A DNA stretch of 64,000 nucleotides from Pseudomonas sp. MM213 (lineage in GTDB: Bacteria > Pseudomonadota > Gammaproteobacteria > Pseudomonadales > Pseudomonadaceae). The notes below the pieces were generated by a model, which made no database searches, was not told the origin of the DNA, and saw only the letters and a program-made list of their open reading frames with translations. The DNA lies in the NCBI RefSeq assembly GCF_020423045.1, contig NZ_CP081943.1:1488001-1552000 (forward strand), given 5' to 3'. Positions 47,935-56,842 of the stretch are shown here, in pieces. Position numbers and translations under genes: made by a program. Positions within the stretch are counted from its first letter, which is position 1. The number at the start of each line of letters is the position of its first letter.

Positions 47935-48172
47935 CCTGTAGGAGCGAGGCTCGCCCGCGAAAAACGACCGGACAACGCGTTCATTCAGACAGCCCGAGTT
48001 ATCGTTGGCGTCCATCGCCAGCAAGCTGGCTCCTACAAGGGAAATGCATATGCATTTGGATAAATACGATCAACTGTAGGAGCCGGCTTGCTGGCGATAG
48101 CGGTGGATCAGTCGACGCATGTATTGGCTGGACGGACGCCATCGCCAGCAAGCCGGCTCCTACAAGGGAATG
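47935..48172. repeat. REP cluster
   Basis: Four REP elements: GTAGGAGCGAGGCTCGCCCGCG (47938), CATCGCCAGCAAGCTGGCTCC (48011), GTAGGAGCCGGCTTGCTGGCG (48077) and ATCGCCAGCAAGCCGGCTCC (48140). The last pair, including its spacer, is nearly identical to 59665-59759. Confidence 0.88.
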
Positions 48173-48229
48173 TGCAAACATCCAACATTAGTGCAGCCAC
48201 CATGATGTGGGAGTGTGCACACGACCAAA

Positions 48230-48527
48230 GAGCCAGGTCGGCTTTCAGGCCGCCTCGGCGGCTGTGGCGGTCGTCGCCCCCTCGAGAGGCCGAGCGCAGG
48301 TTCTGCGCAGTGGGCAACCCGGCATGGATGCCGGGTTAGCCGCGCACGGCCAGGGATGGCCGATCGCGGCGGGCCCACGGAGCAGGACCGGAGCGAGGGC
48401 ATGCCGAGCCTAGGCGAGGCACCGAACGAAAGGGGCAAAAGCGCTTGGTTACTTGGCGCTTCTCCAAGTGACTCGCCGTAAGGGCGAAACCAATAGCCGC
48501 CGTTACCCCAATAACGGATATATCCCC
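48230..48527 (-). repeat. Dispersed intergenic repeat, copy B (intact)
   Basis: Inverse-orientation match to copy A: in minus direction it runs TCCGTTATTGGGG...TTCGCCCTTACGGCGAGTCACTTGG...GCCCCTTTCGTTCGGTG...CTCCGTGGGCCCGCCGC...GGCATCCATGCCGGGTTGCCCACTGCGCAGAACC-type blocks and CTCGAGGGGGCG, then GCCACAGCCGCCGAGGCGGCCTGAAAGCC. The final 45 bp recur at 59820-59866. Confidence 0.75.
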
Positions 48528-48643
48528 CCCAAAAAACCCAAACACCCAACACCGCGAAAAACAGAATTACCGCAAACACGAGCCGTTTTCGCTACTCTGG
48601 CTCCAAGCACCCATCGCCCCGCCACTCACCCGACCGAGGCACC

Positions 48644-49798
48644 ATGATCATTTCATCCGCATCCGACTATCGCGAGGCAGCCCGCCGCAAACTCCCCCGG
48701 TTCTTGTTCGACTACATCGATGGAGGCGCTTATGCGGAACACACACTGAGGGCCAACAGCGCCGACCTGACAGGCATCAGCCTGCGTCAGCGCATTCTGA
48801 AAAACGTCGAAACCCTGAGCCTGCAAACCACCCTCTTCGACCAGCCCCTCGCAATGCCGATCATCCTGGCGCCCGTAGGCCTGACAGGCATGTTCGCCCG
48901 TCGAGGCGAAGTACAAGCCGTGAAAGCGGCGCAAAACAAAGGCATTCCCCTGTGCCTGTCGACGGTCTCGGTGTGTTCGATCGAGGAAGTGGTGGCGCAA
49001 AGCCAACAATCCATCTGGTTCCAGCTGTACGTGCTGAAAGACCGGGGCTTCATGAAAAACGCCCTGGAACGGGCCAAGGCCGCCGGGGTGAAGAACCTGG
49101 TGTTTACCGTCGACATGCCCACGCCCGGTGCCCGATACCGGGATGCGCACTCGGGCATGTCCGGGCCGTTTGCGTCATCGCGGCGAATACTTCAGGCGAT
49201 GACCCGGCCCGACTGGGCCTTCAACGTCGGCGTCATGGGACGCCCGCACGATCTGGGCAACATCTCGAAGTACCTTGGCAAAGCCGTCACGCTCGAAGAC
49301 TACATGGGCTGGCTGGCGAACAACTTCGACCCGTCGATCAGCTGGAGCGATCTGGAGTGGATTCGTGACTTCTGGAAAGGCCCGATGATCATCAAGGGCA
49401 TTCTCGATCCTCAGGACGCGCGAGACGCCGTCAGCTTTGGCGCGGACGGCATTGTGGTATCGAACCACGGCGGACGGCAGCTGGACGGCGTGCTTTCCAC
49501 CGCCAAGGCATTGCCGCCCATCGTACAAGCGGTGGGGAATGATCTGACGGTGCTGGTCGACTCGGGGATCCGCTCGGGGCTCGATGTCGTGCGGATGCTG
49601 GCCCTGGGCGCGAAAGGTGTATTGCTGGGGCGATCCATGGCCTATGCGCTGGCCGCCGATGGTCAACGCGGGGTGGAAAACATGCTGGATATTTTCGCCA
49701 AAGAGATGCGCGTGGCCATGACGCTGACCGGAGTGACCTCGATTGCTCAGATCGATGAGTCGACGCTGGTGCAGGCGGTTCGTGAACTGAACGCTTGA
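48644..49798 (+). CDS. lldD: L-lactate dehydrogenase (FMN, quinone-dependent)
   Basis: 384 residues. FMN alpha-hydroxyacid oxidase family; opening [20 protein letters not shown] is characteristic of LldD. Visible: [48 protein letters not shown], catalytic [12 protein letters not shown] (His) and [21 protein letters not shown]. It oxidises L-lactate to pyruvate at the inner membrane and feeds electrons to quinone. Usual partners lldP, lldR and dld are not beside it. A bidirectional terminator follows. Confidence 0.92.
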   Translation: MIISSASDYREAARRKLPRFLFDYIDGGAYAEHTLRANSADLTGISLRQRILKNVETLSLQTTLFDQPLAMPIILAPVGLTGMFARRGEVQAVKAAQNKGIPLCLSTVSVCSIEEVVAQSQQSIWFQLYVLKDRGFMKNALERAKAAGVKNLVFTVDMPTPGARYRDAHSGMSGPFASSRRILQAMTRPDWAFNVGVMGRPHDLGNISKYLGKAVTLEDYMGWLANNFDPSISWSDLEWIRDFWKGPMIIKGILDPQDARDAVSFGADGIVVSNHGGRQLDGVLSTAKALPPIVQAVGNDLTVLVDSGIRSGLDVVRMLALGAKGVLLGRSMAYALAADGQRGVENMLDIFAKEMRVAMTLTGVTSIAQIDESTLVQAVRELNA

Positions 49799-49803
49799 TC
49801 GTA

Positions 49804-49831
49804 AAAACGCCCTGTCAATGCAGGGCGTTTT
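49804..49831. terminator. Bidirectional terminator between lldD and the DUF427 gene
   Basis: AAAACGCCCTG (49804-49814) and CAGGGCGTTTT (49821-49831), perfect 11-bp stem, 6-base loop, T-tract on both strands. Confidence 0.9.
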
Positions 49832-49834
49832 CAA

Positions 49835-50203
49835 TCACTCGACGTCTTTGAGAATCTCGAACTTCACCTGATCGGGATAGAACGCAATGTAGCCCCGAAT
49901 CTGTTCTACCGACACCTTGGGATCTTCATAACTCCACGCCGCATTCGCACCCTCATGTCCCGGGACCTGCAGGCTGAAATAGCTCGCATCACCCTTGTAG
50001 GGGCAGTAACTCGTGTGGTCGGTGCGGGCAAAATACTTCTCGTCGATATCCTCCCGGGGCACGTAGTACACCGGAGGGTAATTGGCCTCCAGCAGCACCA
50101 GCGCGCGCGCCGACGCAGCCACCTGAATGCCGTGAAACTTCACCAACAGACAGCCGGGCTGCTCGGCGATGGTAATGACAGGGCTAGGACCGGAGCTTTT
50201 CAT
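49835..50203 (-). CDS. DUF427-domain protein
   Basis: 122 residues from ATG 50203, with GAGGAAC 7 bp upstream. DUF427 features: PVYYVPREDIDEKYFARTDHTSYCPYKGDASYFSL and a C-terminal AFYPDQVKFEIL. The family is widespread, small and cytoplasmic, with a beta-tent fold and no established reaction. Convergent with lldD. Confidence 0.85.
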   Translation of the reverse strand: MKSSGPSPVITIAEQPGCLLVKFHGIQVAASARALVLLEANYPPVYYVPREDIDEKYFARTDHTSYCPYKGDASYFSLQVPGHEGANAAWSYEDPKVSVEQIRGYIAFYPDQVKFEILKDVE

Positions 50204-50551
50204 GAAATGCGTTCCTCGGGACGGTGAAAAACCTGTGGGAGCGTGCGATGCGGCAATCCGACTTGCCCGCAATGGGTCGCACAGTGCCCCAAAACTTGAG
50301 AACACAGCTTTGTCAGGTATAACCCAGATTTCATCAGCGCGACGGCTTCACAGCCGAACGGGGCGCTGAAGCTATCCGTCGCAGGACCGGCACAAGCGCA
50401 GAGGCGGATAACGTCAAATGCAGAAGCGAGATGCCGTTCGTTGCAATGAGTCGAAACGCACGAGCTGTACATCCATACAGATAAAGATTGCTCCATCGCT
50501 CATCAGCCGCCATTCTGTGCACCTCCCGGCAGTTGATGAACGATGGTGGTT
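50204..50551. other. Intergenic region upstream of topB
   Basis: 348 bp without a gene. Contains a degenerate REP (GTGGGAGCGTGCGATGCGGCAATCCGACTTGCCCGC, 50235-50270) and a LexA-type box at 50465-50480. Confidence 0.6.
50465..50480. promoter_or_regulatory. LexA-type SOS box upstream of topB
   Basis: CTGTACATCCATACAG has both CTGT and ACAG half-sites at the right 8-bp spacing. It lies 72-87 bp before the topB ATG, where it could overlap the promoter. Confidence 0.6.
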
Positions 50552-52501
50552 ATGCGGTTGTACCTCTGTGAAAAACCTTCCCAGGCCAAAGACATTGCGG
50601 CCGTGCTCGGCGCCCGGCGTCGCGGCGACGGCTGCTGGTTGGGAACGGACGTCACGGTGACCTGGTGCATCGGCCATCTGCTGGAAACCGCGCCACCGGA
50701 TGCCTACGACGTACGCTACAAGCGCTGGGTGCTGGCGGATCTGCCGATCATTCCGGACAAATGGAAAATGACCGTCAAACCGCGCACCGCCAGTCAGTAC
50801 AAGGCCGTCAAACGCTTGCTCGGCGAGGCCGATGAATTGGTGATCGCCACCGACGCCGACCGTGAGGGCGAAATGATCGCCCGGGAACTGGTGGAGCATT
50901 GCCGTTATCGCGGGCCGATCCAGCGGTTGTGGCTGTCGGCGCTGGACGATGCGTCAATCCGCAAGGCATTGGCTGCGCTGAAGCCGGGGGCGGAGACCTT
51001 CAGCCTTTATCATTCGGCATTGGGCCGTTCACGGGCCGACTGGCTGATCGGCATGAACATGAGCCGGTTGTTCACGCTGCTGGGGCGCCAGTCCGGTTAT
51101 CAGGGCGTATTGCCGGTCGGTCGAGTGCAAACGCCGACCCTGCGCCTGGTGGTGGACCGCGACCGCAGCATCGCCGATTTCGTCCCCGTGGCTTACTGGG
51201 CCATCGACGTGCAGCTGCTGAACGATGGCACCGCGTTCACTGCACAGTGGCGTGCGCCGTCCGACGTTTGCGACGACCAGGATCGCTGCCTCAATCAGGC
51301 TCTCGCACAACAGGCAGCTGCGGCGATTGGCAACGCGGCGAGCGCCCGGGTGATCAAACTGCGTACCGAGCGCATGCGCGAAGTGGCGCCATTGCCGTTC
51401 GATCTGGGCACCTTGCAGGAGGTCTGTTCGAAGAAACTCGGGCTTGGCGCTCAGGAAACCCTCGACATCGCCCAGGCACTCTACGAAACCCATAAAGTCA
51501 TCACCTACCCTCGCAGCGACTGCGGTTACCTGCCGGTGAGTCAACACAGTGAAGCGCCCGGAATTCTCGCCGCCCTGCGGCAAGCAGATCCGACGCTGAA
51601 CGCCTTGCAGGACTACCTTGAACCGCAACGGCGCTCACGGGCCTGGAATGACGCCAAGGTCAGCGCTCACCACGGCATCATCCCCACGGCTGCGGCAAAG
51701 AACCTGGATCGACTGGTGGGCAAGCAGCGAGCGGTCTACACGCTGATCCGCGCGCGGTATCTGGCGCAGTTTCTGCCCAACCATGAATACGACCGGACCC
51801 AGGCCGACTTCGACTGTGCCGGTGAAGCCTTGCGCGCGGTCGGCAAGCAGATCGTCGAACCCGGCTGGAAACGCGCCCTGCCCGAGGCCCTTGCTCCGGC
51901 CAAGGGCCGCGAAGTACCGGCGCCGCAAACACTGCCGACATTGAGCGAAGGCCGTGATTGCGCGGTGGCCGAAGTGAAGCTCAAGGACCTTTGGACGCAG
52001 CCGCCCAAACCGTTTACCGAGGGTGATTTGATCAAGGCGATGAAGAACGTCGCCAAGCTGGTGGAGGATCCACTGCTGAAACAGAAACTCAAGGACACCA
52101 CCGGGATCGGCACCGAGGCCACCCGCGCCTCGATCATTCAGGGGCTGCTCGACCGTGGTTATCTGATCAAGAACGGCAAGGCCCTGGCCGCCACCCCGGC
52201 GGCGTTCAGCCTGATCGACGCCGTGCCGCGCGCGATTGCCGACCCGGGCACCACAGCGATCTGGGAGCAGGCGCTGGACATGGTGCAGAACGGCGAAATG
52301 AGCCTGGAAGAATTCGTCACCAAACAAGCGGCGTGGATGAGCAAGCAGGTTGCCCGCTGCTCCGGCCTGAGCCTGACCATCAGCGGGCCTGCAAGCCCTG
52401 CCGGGCGAGGTTCCACACCCTGGAAAAACAAACGCAAGCCGGCCAAACGCAAGCCATCGACCGGCGTCAAACGTGCAGCAAAAACGCCGGGTAAAGCTTG
52501 A
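50552..52501 (+). CDS. topB: DNA topoisomerase III
   Basis: 649 residues from ATG 50552 (MRLYLCEKPSQAKDIA). Type IA topoisomerase: Toprim domain with the opening Glu in CEKPSQ and the acidic triad region ATDADREGEMIARELV, and active-site Tyr319 in VITYPRSDCGYLP; conserved ..TGIGTEATRASIIQGL near the C-terminus. The tail is Lys/Arg-rich (KNKRKPAKRKPSTGVKRAAK), suited to DNA contact. It decatenates replication and recombination intermediates. The LexA-type box upstream suggests SOS control. Confidence 0.94.
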   Translation: MRLYLCEKPSQAKDIAAVLGARRRGDGCWLGTDVTVTWCIGHLLETAPPDAYDVRYKRWVLADLPIIPDKWKMTVKPRTASQYKAVKRLLGEADELVIATDADREGEMIARELVEHCRYRGPIQRLWLSALDDASIRKALAALKPGAETFSLYHSALGRSRADWLIGMNMSRLFTLLGRQSGYQGVLPVGRVQTPTLRLVVDRDRSIADFVPVAYWAIDVQLLNDGTAFTAQWRAPSDVCDDQDRCLNQALAQQAAAAIGNAASARVIKLRTERMREVAPLPFDLGTLQEVCSKKLGLGAQETLDIAQALYETHKVITYPRSDCGYLPVSQHSEAPGILAALRQADPTLNALQDYLEPQRRSRAWNDAKVSAHHGIIPTAAAKNLDRLVGKQRAVYTLIRARYLAQFLPNHEYDRTQADFDCAGEALRAVGKQIVEPGWKRALPEALAPAKGREVPAPQTLPTLSEGRDCAVAEVKLKDLWTQPPKPFTEGDLIKAMKNVAKLVEDPLLKQKLKDTTGIGTEATRASIIQGLLDRGYLIKNGKALAATPAAFSLIDAVPRAIADPGTTAIWEQALDMVQNGEMSLEEFVTKQAAWMSKQVARCSGLSLTISGPASPAGRGSTPWKNKRKPAKRKPSTGVKRAAKTPGKA

Positions 52502-52579
52502 TGGCACTTCGACTGGCCAGCGATGGTCTAGTGTTCTTCAAGCCCGGCTACAGCCCTGTTTCCTGAAAAGGCATCGACC

Positions 52580-53209
52580 ATGATTATCGTGCACCACCTG
52601 AACAACTCCCGCTCCCAGCGCATTCTGTGGCTACTGGAAGAACTGGCCATCCCTTACGAACTGAAGCTCTATCAGCGCGATCCGAAAACCAACCTGGCCC
52701 CGCCGGAACTGAAAGCGATCAACGCCCTGGGTAAATCGCCGGTCATCGAAGACGGTACCCAGAAGCTGATTGAGTCCGCCGCAATTATCGACTACCTGAT
52801 TCGTCGCCATGGCGAGGGGCGCCTGCAACCCGATCCGTCCACCCCGGCCTACGATGAATACGTGCAGTGGCTGCATTTCGCCGAAGGCTCGGCCATGTTG
52901 CCGCTGATGTTGAACCTGTATGTCGGACGTCTCGGTGAAGCCGGCGCACCGCTGCATCCGCGGATCAACTCGGAAGTAGCCAACTACCTCGGCTATCTGA
53001 ACACCGCGCTGAGCCAGTCCGATTACCTGTTGGGCAAGGAATTCAGCGCAGCCGATATCCAGATGAGTTTTATAGGCGAAATCGCCCGCGCCCAAGGCAA
53101 GCTCGGCAACTACCCTCATGTAGCGGCCTGGATCGAGCGCTTCCAGGCGCGCCCGGCCTATCAAGCCGCACTGAAGAAAGGTGGTAAATACGACTTCGCG
53201 CCTCACTGA
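52580..53209 (+). CDS. Glutathione S-transferase family protein
   Basis: 209 residues. Thioredoxin-like N-terminal domain (MIIVHHLNNSRSQRILWLLEELAIPYELKLY, then GKSPVIEDG with the conserved cis-Pro and LIESAAIIDYL) and helical C-terminal domain (YLLGKEFSAADIQMSF with the N-capping box). The Ser in NNSRS is the likely glutathione-activating residue. Substrate unknown. Confidence 0.9.
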   Translation: MIIVHHLNNSRSQRILWLLEELAIPYELKLYQRDPKTNLAPPELKAINALGKSPVIEDGTQKLIESAAIIDYLIRRHGEGRLQPDPSTPAYDEYVQWLHFAEGSAMLPLMLNLYVGRLGEAGAPLHPRINSEVANYLGYLNTALSQSDYLLGKEFSAADIQMSFIGEIARAQGKLGNYPHVAAWIERFQARPAYQAALKKGGKYDFAPH

Positions 53210-53240
53210 TTGATTCCGCTCTGAACAGGAGTCAGCCCGC

Positions 53241-53744
53241 ATGCCCTCGATAGAACTGCACGCCGCTCAGCGAGACGAACTGGAAACGCTCGAAAACCTG
53301 ATGCAGTTCTATATGTACGACCTCAGTGAGTGGCTCCCGCTCAAACTCGGCGGGCATGGCTTCTTCCGCATCCAGCCGCAACAGGACTACTGGCGCAACC
53401 CCGCAACCCGCCCGTTCCTGATCAAGGTCGACGGGGAACTGGCGGGGTTTGTGACCGTGGATGACAACACCCACCTGCCTGGCGCCCAGTACAACATCGG
53501 CTACCTTTTTGTCAGCCGACGCTTTCGTGGCCAAGGAGTCGCGACGTTTGTCGTTTCTACCCTCTTGAGCCAGCTTCCCGGGCAATGGCAGATTTTCCAC
53601 ATCGACGCCAACCCGCCTGCACGGCAGTTCTGGGCCCGTGTGATACCTGGCCTCACGGGTAACACGTTCTCCCGGCATCATCAGCCAGTAGACGGTTATC
53701 CCTGCACCTTTTACCGCTTCCAAAGCTCGCTGCCCTCGTCCTGA
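53241..53744 (+). CDS. GNAT-family N-acetyltransferase
   Basis: 167 residues. The acetyl-CoA motif A is visible as IGYLFVSRRFRGQGVATFVVSTLL (RRFRGQGVA is the pyrophosphate loop). N-terminal ENLMQFYMYDLSEW resembles GNATs annotated as acting on small amines. Starts 31 bp after the GST gene; an AGGAG site precedes it. Substrate unknown. Confidence 0.88.
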   Translation: MPSIELHAAQRDELETLENLMQFYMYDLSEWLPLKLGGHGFFRIQPQQDYWRNPATRPFLIKVDGELAGFVTVDDNTHLPGAQYNIGYLFVSRRFRGQGVATFVVSTLLSQLPGQWQIFHIDANPPARQFWARVIPGLTGNTFSRHHQPVDGYPCTFYRFQSSLPSS

Positions 53745-54265
53745 GGGGCGCTTTCACCCTGCTGCTTTCTAATTCCAAACAGCTTTGTCCGACAATATGT
53801 AGTGACTGAAAATAATCACTACAAAACCGTTGACGCCTCCGATTTGCCCTTGCATGATGCAGACATCTCCCCGATCGGGAGTACAGCAACATGTTTGAGC
53901 AAGCTCGTCTGACCGCCGAGCTGTTTTTCCCGGATACACGCTGCCCACAAGGCAGATTGAAGAAGCTGACCTGGCCCGAACGTCCAGTACAAGGACGAGA
54001 AGCGCTGGCGATCAATCCTCATGAAGCTTGTGGCCGACCCTGAAAACGTCGGCAGTGGCCTGAAGGTATTCGCTGCTTCTCTTCGTTGTGACGCTATTGC
54101 GTAGCAGTTATTCAACACGACTACATGCAACAGACGCGTAACCCCGTCACTCTCGACGGCCGAACGCTGACGTCCTGGTTTCGGTGCCAGGGATCAACTA
54201 ACCGATGGGCTACTTGTATTAGCGAATCAACTTTGAAAGATCACCAAATGGTCAAGGGGCATATT
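53745..54265. other. Gene-poor 520-bp stretch
   Basis: Contains an inverted repeat GTAGTGA (53798-53804) / TCACTAC (53815-53821). A 50-codon frame at 53891-54043 (MFEQARLTAELFFPDTRCPQ...) has GGGAG about 10 bp upstream; I do not recognise it and cannot say if it is real. Codon use and composition are less typical than around it, so it may be a decayed remnant. Confidence 0.4.
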
Positions 54266-54595
54266 ATGAATCTGAACAATCAACCTACTATCGATGAACT
54301 GGCTCGTATGTTCGCTGCGCAAAAAGACAGCCACGACAGCCACATTCTGTGGATCAGCAAATCGGGCCAGGTTCATATCGATTGCCTGTCGCCGCATGCC
54401 CATGAAGCCGAGTTCGACCAGAACAACCAGAACCTGTTGGCCCGACTGAAAATGTACCGTCGCGGCCAGGGTTATGTCGGCAAGAAAGCTGCAGCCGACA
54501 AAGACTTCATCGGCAATGTCCTGCAAACGCTGAAGCAGGCCTGGGACTCGATGCAGAACCAGAATGAAGTTCGGGTGATTGATCGGTTCTACTGA
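54266..54595 (+). CDS. Hypothetical protein, 109 aa
   Basis: ATG 54266 with AAGGGG 6 bp upstream; longer in-frame starts lack good sites. The protein is polar and cytoplasmic (MNLNNQPTIDELARMFAAQKDSH), with a mixed alpha/beta pattern and no catalytic motif that I recognise. A region HILWISKSGQVHIDCL may form a beta hairpin. It ends 15 bp before a strong terminator, so it is probably a single-gene transcript. Confidence 0.7.
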   Translation: MNLNNQPTIDELARMFAAQKDSHDSHILWISKSGQVHIDCLSPHAHEAEFDQNNQNLLARLKMYRRGQGYVGKKAAADKDFIGNVLQTLKQAWDSMQNQNEVRVIDRFY

Positions 54596-54610
54596 TAAAC
54601 CATCGCAATA

Positions 54611-54650
54611 AAAAAGGCCCCGCTCGAATAAACGAGCGGGGCCTTTTTGT
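54611..54650 (+). terminator. Strong rho-independent terminator
   Basis: AAAAAGGCCCCGCTCG (54611-54626) pairs with CGAGCGGGGCCTTTTT (54632-54647) around AATAAA, then GTTTG. Confidence 0.92.
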
Positions 54651-54716
54651 TTGTCTCCGGTTTGCCAAACAAAGCTATTGTTAAGCGTATCCGCTGTTGG
54701 TCACTGGAGACTTGCG

Positions 54717-55019
54717 ATGAAAAACAAGCTGATATTCCCGCTGTTGCTGGTTCTGACAAGTGTTGCTCAGGCAAACAGCGTCGACGGTGTCCCGTCATTC
54801 GCGGTGGAGTGCCCCGGCAAGTTTCTCGTCCAGGCGGATCAGGATGGGCCGGTCATGATCAACGGCAAGGAAGCAGACACCAAAATCATCAGTGAGCGCC
54901 GCTTCGAAGCCAAAGGCTCCGGCATCACCCTGTCAATTGTCCTCGCCGATGACGATTCGGTCGCCGTGACCTCCACCGGCAAGGCCTCCAACGGCGTGTG
55001 CCAGTCAGTGGATGACTGA
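54717..55019 (+). CDS. Small secreted hypothetical protein, 100 aa
   Basis: ATG 54717 after GGAGA. Signal peptide MKNKLIFPLLLVLTSVAQA; the mature protein of about 80 residues has two Cys (VECPGK and GVCQSV) that could form a disulphide, and a beta-rich pattern (FLVQADQDGPVMINGKEADTK). No known domain recognised; periplasmic. Its 3' end overlaps the convergent cynR stop by 15 bp. Confidence 0.75.
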   Translation: MKNKLIFPLLLVLTSVAQANSVDGVPSFAVECPGKFLVQADQDGPVMINGKEADTKIISERRFEAKGSGITLSIVLADDDSVAVTSTGKASNGVCQSVDD

Positions 55020-55901
55020 CGTCGCCTCAACGGTTCCCAGCAACAGTTCCATGAAGGCCACCGACGCCGCGCTGTGGTAGTTGTTTTTACGCCGCAGCAG
55101 CGCGGCCCCGCGCTTGGGCGCCTCCCCCAGCAACGGGATCCTGCGTAACGCGCGGTCCTGAGTGGCGATGGGTTCCGGAAGGATGGTGGCAATCGCCGTG
55201 TGGCGAATGACTTCCAGCAAGGTGCTGACCGAGTTCACCTCAATGGCCACTTTTGGCGTGATCTGCTGCTCAGCGAAATACTCATCGATTCGGGTTCGGG
55301 TGACGAAGTCCGTGGCCAACAGGGCAAATTCCAGCTGGGCCACCGCTTCAGCGGATAACGCGACCTGGCTTTCGTACAACGGATGATCCCGCCCGACCAT
55401 CACTCCCAGCGTCTCGGTAAACGCCGGGATCGACTCGATGTCAGCATTCCTGACCTGATCAAATGCAATGGCGATGTCCAGTGAGTCATCCAGCAGCCCG
55501 GCCTCGATGTCGTCCATCGACAACTCGAAAATCTCCAGGTGAATGTTCGGATAGCGCGCCACGTAGTCGCGCACCAATGGCCCGACCAGATACGCCATGA
55601 ACGTCGGCGTCATCGCCAATCGCAACGTCCCCCGTGACAAGTCCTTCACGTCATGCAACGCCCGTTTACCCGCCTCCAGTTCCACCAGCACCCGCCGAGC
55701 GCACTCGATGTAGGCCTCACCCGCATCGGTTGGCTTGACCGTGCGCGAGGTGCGGTCGAACAGGCTCACGCCGAGGGTTTCCTCCAATTGGCGGATCTGT
55801 TGCGACAAGGTCGGTTGGGACACGTGCAATGCCTCGGCAGCACGGGTGAAGCCGCCGTGGTCGGCGACCGCCAGCAAGTAGCGCAAATGTCGGAGCAGCA
55901 T
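55005..55901 (-). CDS. cynR: CynR: LysR-family regulator of the cyanate genes
   Basis: 298 residues from ATG 55901 (MLLRHLRYLLAVADHGGFTRAAEALHVSQPTLSQQIRQLEETLG), the length and start typical of CynR; a longer frame from 55967 is unlikely. LysR helix-turn-helix and co-inducer domain. Divergent from cynS with a 121-bp gap holding an operator-like palindrome at 55926-55943. CynR activates cyn genes in response to cyanate. Confidence 0.88.
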   Translation of the reverse strand: MLLRHLRYLLAVADHGGFTRAAEALHVSQPTLSQQIRQLEETLGVSLFDRTSRTVKPTDAGEAYIECARRVLVELEAGKRALHDVKDLSRGTLRLAMTPTFMAYLVGPLVRDYVARYPNIHLEIFELSMDDIEAGLLDDSLDIAIAFDQVRNADIESIPAFTETLGVMVGRDHPLYESQVALSAEAVAQLEFALLATDFVTRTRIDEYFAEQQITPKVAIEVNSVSTLLEVIRHTAIATILPEPIATQDRALRRIPLLGEAPKRGAALLRRKNNYHSAASVAFMELLLGTVEATSVIH

Positions 55902-55925
55902 CGGGATCAACCTATAGGCAGGGCT

Positions 55926-55943
55926 TATGCAATGCATTGTATA
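55926..55943. promoter_or_regulatory. Candidate CynR operator
   Basis: TAT-g-CAATGCATTG-t-ATA, 18 bp with a perfect 10-bp core palindrome, contains a T-N11-A LysR-type pattern; 24 bp before cynR and 80 bp before cynS. Confidence 0.5.
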
Positions 55944-56022
55944 TCGGTCTTGGACGCTATGAATCAATCGGCAGAAGATTGCTTCACACCCAAGCAGTAC
56001 TCAACCCGATAGGAGATTCACC

Positions 56023-56490
56023 ATGCAACAGTCCCACGCTTACAACGACCCGAGCCTGGCCCTGACCACCTCGATCCTCGATGCCAAGGCGCGTAAAAAC
56101 CTGTCGTGGCAGGACCTGACCGACGGCACCGGCCTCGGCCTGGCCTATGTCACCGCCGCCCTGCTCGGTCAGCACCCACTGCCGGAAAGCGCCGCCAAAG
56201 TGATTGGCGAGAAGCTCGACCTGGACGCCGACGCCGTGGCTCGCCTGCAAATCATTCCACTGCGCGGCAGCCTCTCTGGTGTGCCGACCGACCCGACCAT
56301 CTACCGCTTCTACGAAATGATCCAGATCTACGGCACCACGCTCAAAGCCCTGGTTCATGAACAGTTCGGCGACGGCATCATCAGCGCGATCAACTTCAAG
56401 CTCGACATGAAAAAAGTCGAAGACCCGGAAGGCGGCTCCCGCGCCGTGATCACCCTCGACGGCAAGTTCCTGCCACTGCGTCCTTTCTGA
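56023..56490 (+). CDS. cynS: Cyanase (cyanate hydratase)
   Basis: 155 residues, one less than E. coli CynS. Converts cyanate and bicarbonate to ammonia and CO2. Catalytic residues align as Arg95, Glu98 (YRFYEMIQ) and Ser121 ([10 protein letters not shown]). N-terminal helical domain with [23 protein letters not shown]. Divergent from cynR; a carbonic anhydrase gene follows two genes on, which supplies bicarbonate. Confidence 0.96.
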   Translation: MQQSHAYNDPSLALTTSILDAKARKNLSWQDLTDGTGLGLAYVTAALLGQHPLPESAAKVIGEKLDLDADAVARLQIIPLRGSLSGVPTDPTIYRFYEMIQIYGTTLKALVHEQFGDGIISAINFKLDMKKVEDPEGGSRAVITLDGKFLPLRPF

Positions 56491-56499
56491 CTTGATCCC

Positions 56500-56521
56500 G
56501 GCCCGCATTCAAGTGCGGGCC
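56500..56521 (+). terminator. Hairpin after cynS
   Basis: GGCCCGCA-TTCAAG-TGCGGGCC, perfect 8-bp stem, but without a T-tract; may reduce readthrough into the next gene. Confidence 0.4.
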
Positions 56522-56576
56522 AGTTCCAGAACCCCGCTTGTTTCTTTGTTCACCACATTGGTCTGGAGGATGCCCC

Positions 56577-56813
56577 ATGAAAAAAATTCTGTTGGTGCTG
56601 TCGTTGTTAGCGGGCATGTCTGCCCAGGTTTACGCAGAAGAAACGGCCGTCGCGTACGAGTACGGCATGAAACTGGACATCGCGCATGTCGTGAGCATCA
56701 CGCCGATTGCCGATGAGTGCGGGGTCGTCCCCGTGGAAATGACGTACCAGGACTCCACAGGCGCCACCCACATTCTGGACTACAGCGTGTTTGGCACCGG
56801 CTGCTCGAACTGA
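56577..56813 (+). CDS. DUF2790 small secreted protein
   Basis: 78 residues from ATG 56577 after GGAGG. Signal peptide [20 protein letters not shown]; mature part [15 protein letters not shown]...[15 protein letters not shown]...[10 protein letters not shown] with two Cys, the pattern of the Pseudomonas-typical DUF2790 family. Periplasmic, function unknown. Placed between cynS and the carbonic anhydrase gene. Confidence 0.85.
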   Translation: MKKILLVLSLLAGMSAQVYAEETAVAYEYGMKLDIAHVVSITPIADECGVVPVEMTYQDSTGATHILDYSVFGTGCSN

Positions 56814-56842
56814 TCCCCCATCATTTGAAAGGAAACTCCCCC

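Larger units (their letters stand above)
47621..48643. other. 1-kb repeat-rich gene-free region between the IS and lldD
   Basis: It consists of the right IS end, the rest of repeat copy A, REP elements (47935-48172), repeat copy B (48230-48527) and the lldD promoter region. Open frames here follow the repeats and have no ribosome sites, so I call no gene. Confidence 0.7.

Noticed and set aside
47620..48063. 147-codon frame after the IS
   Set aside because: It runs through the IS end, the dispersed repeat and a REP; the product reflects repeats and lacks a start site.
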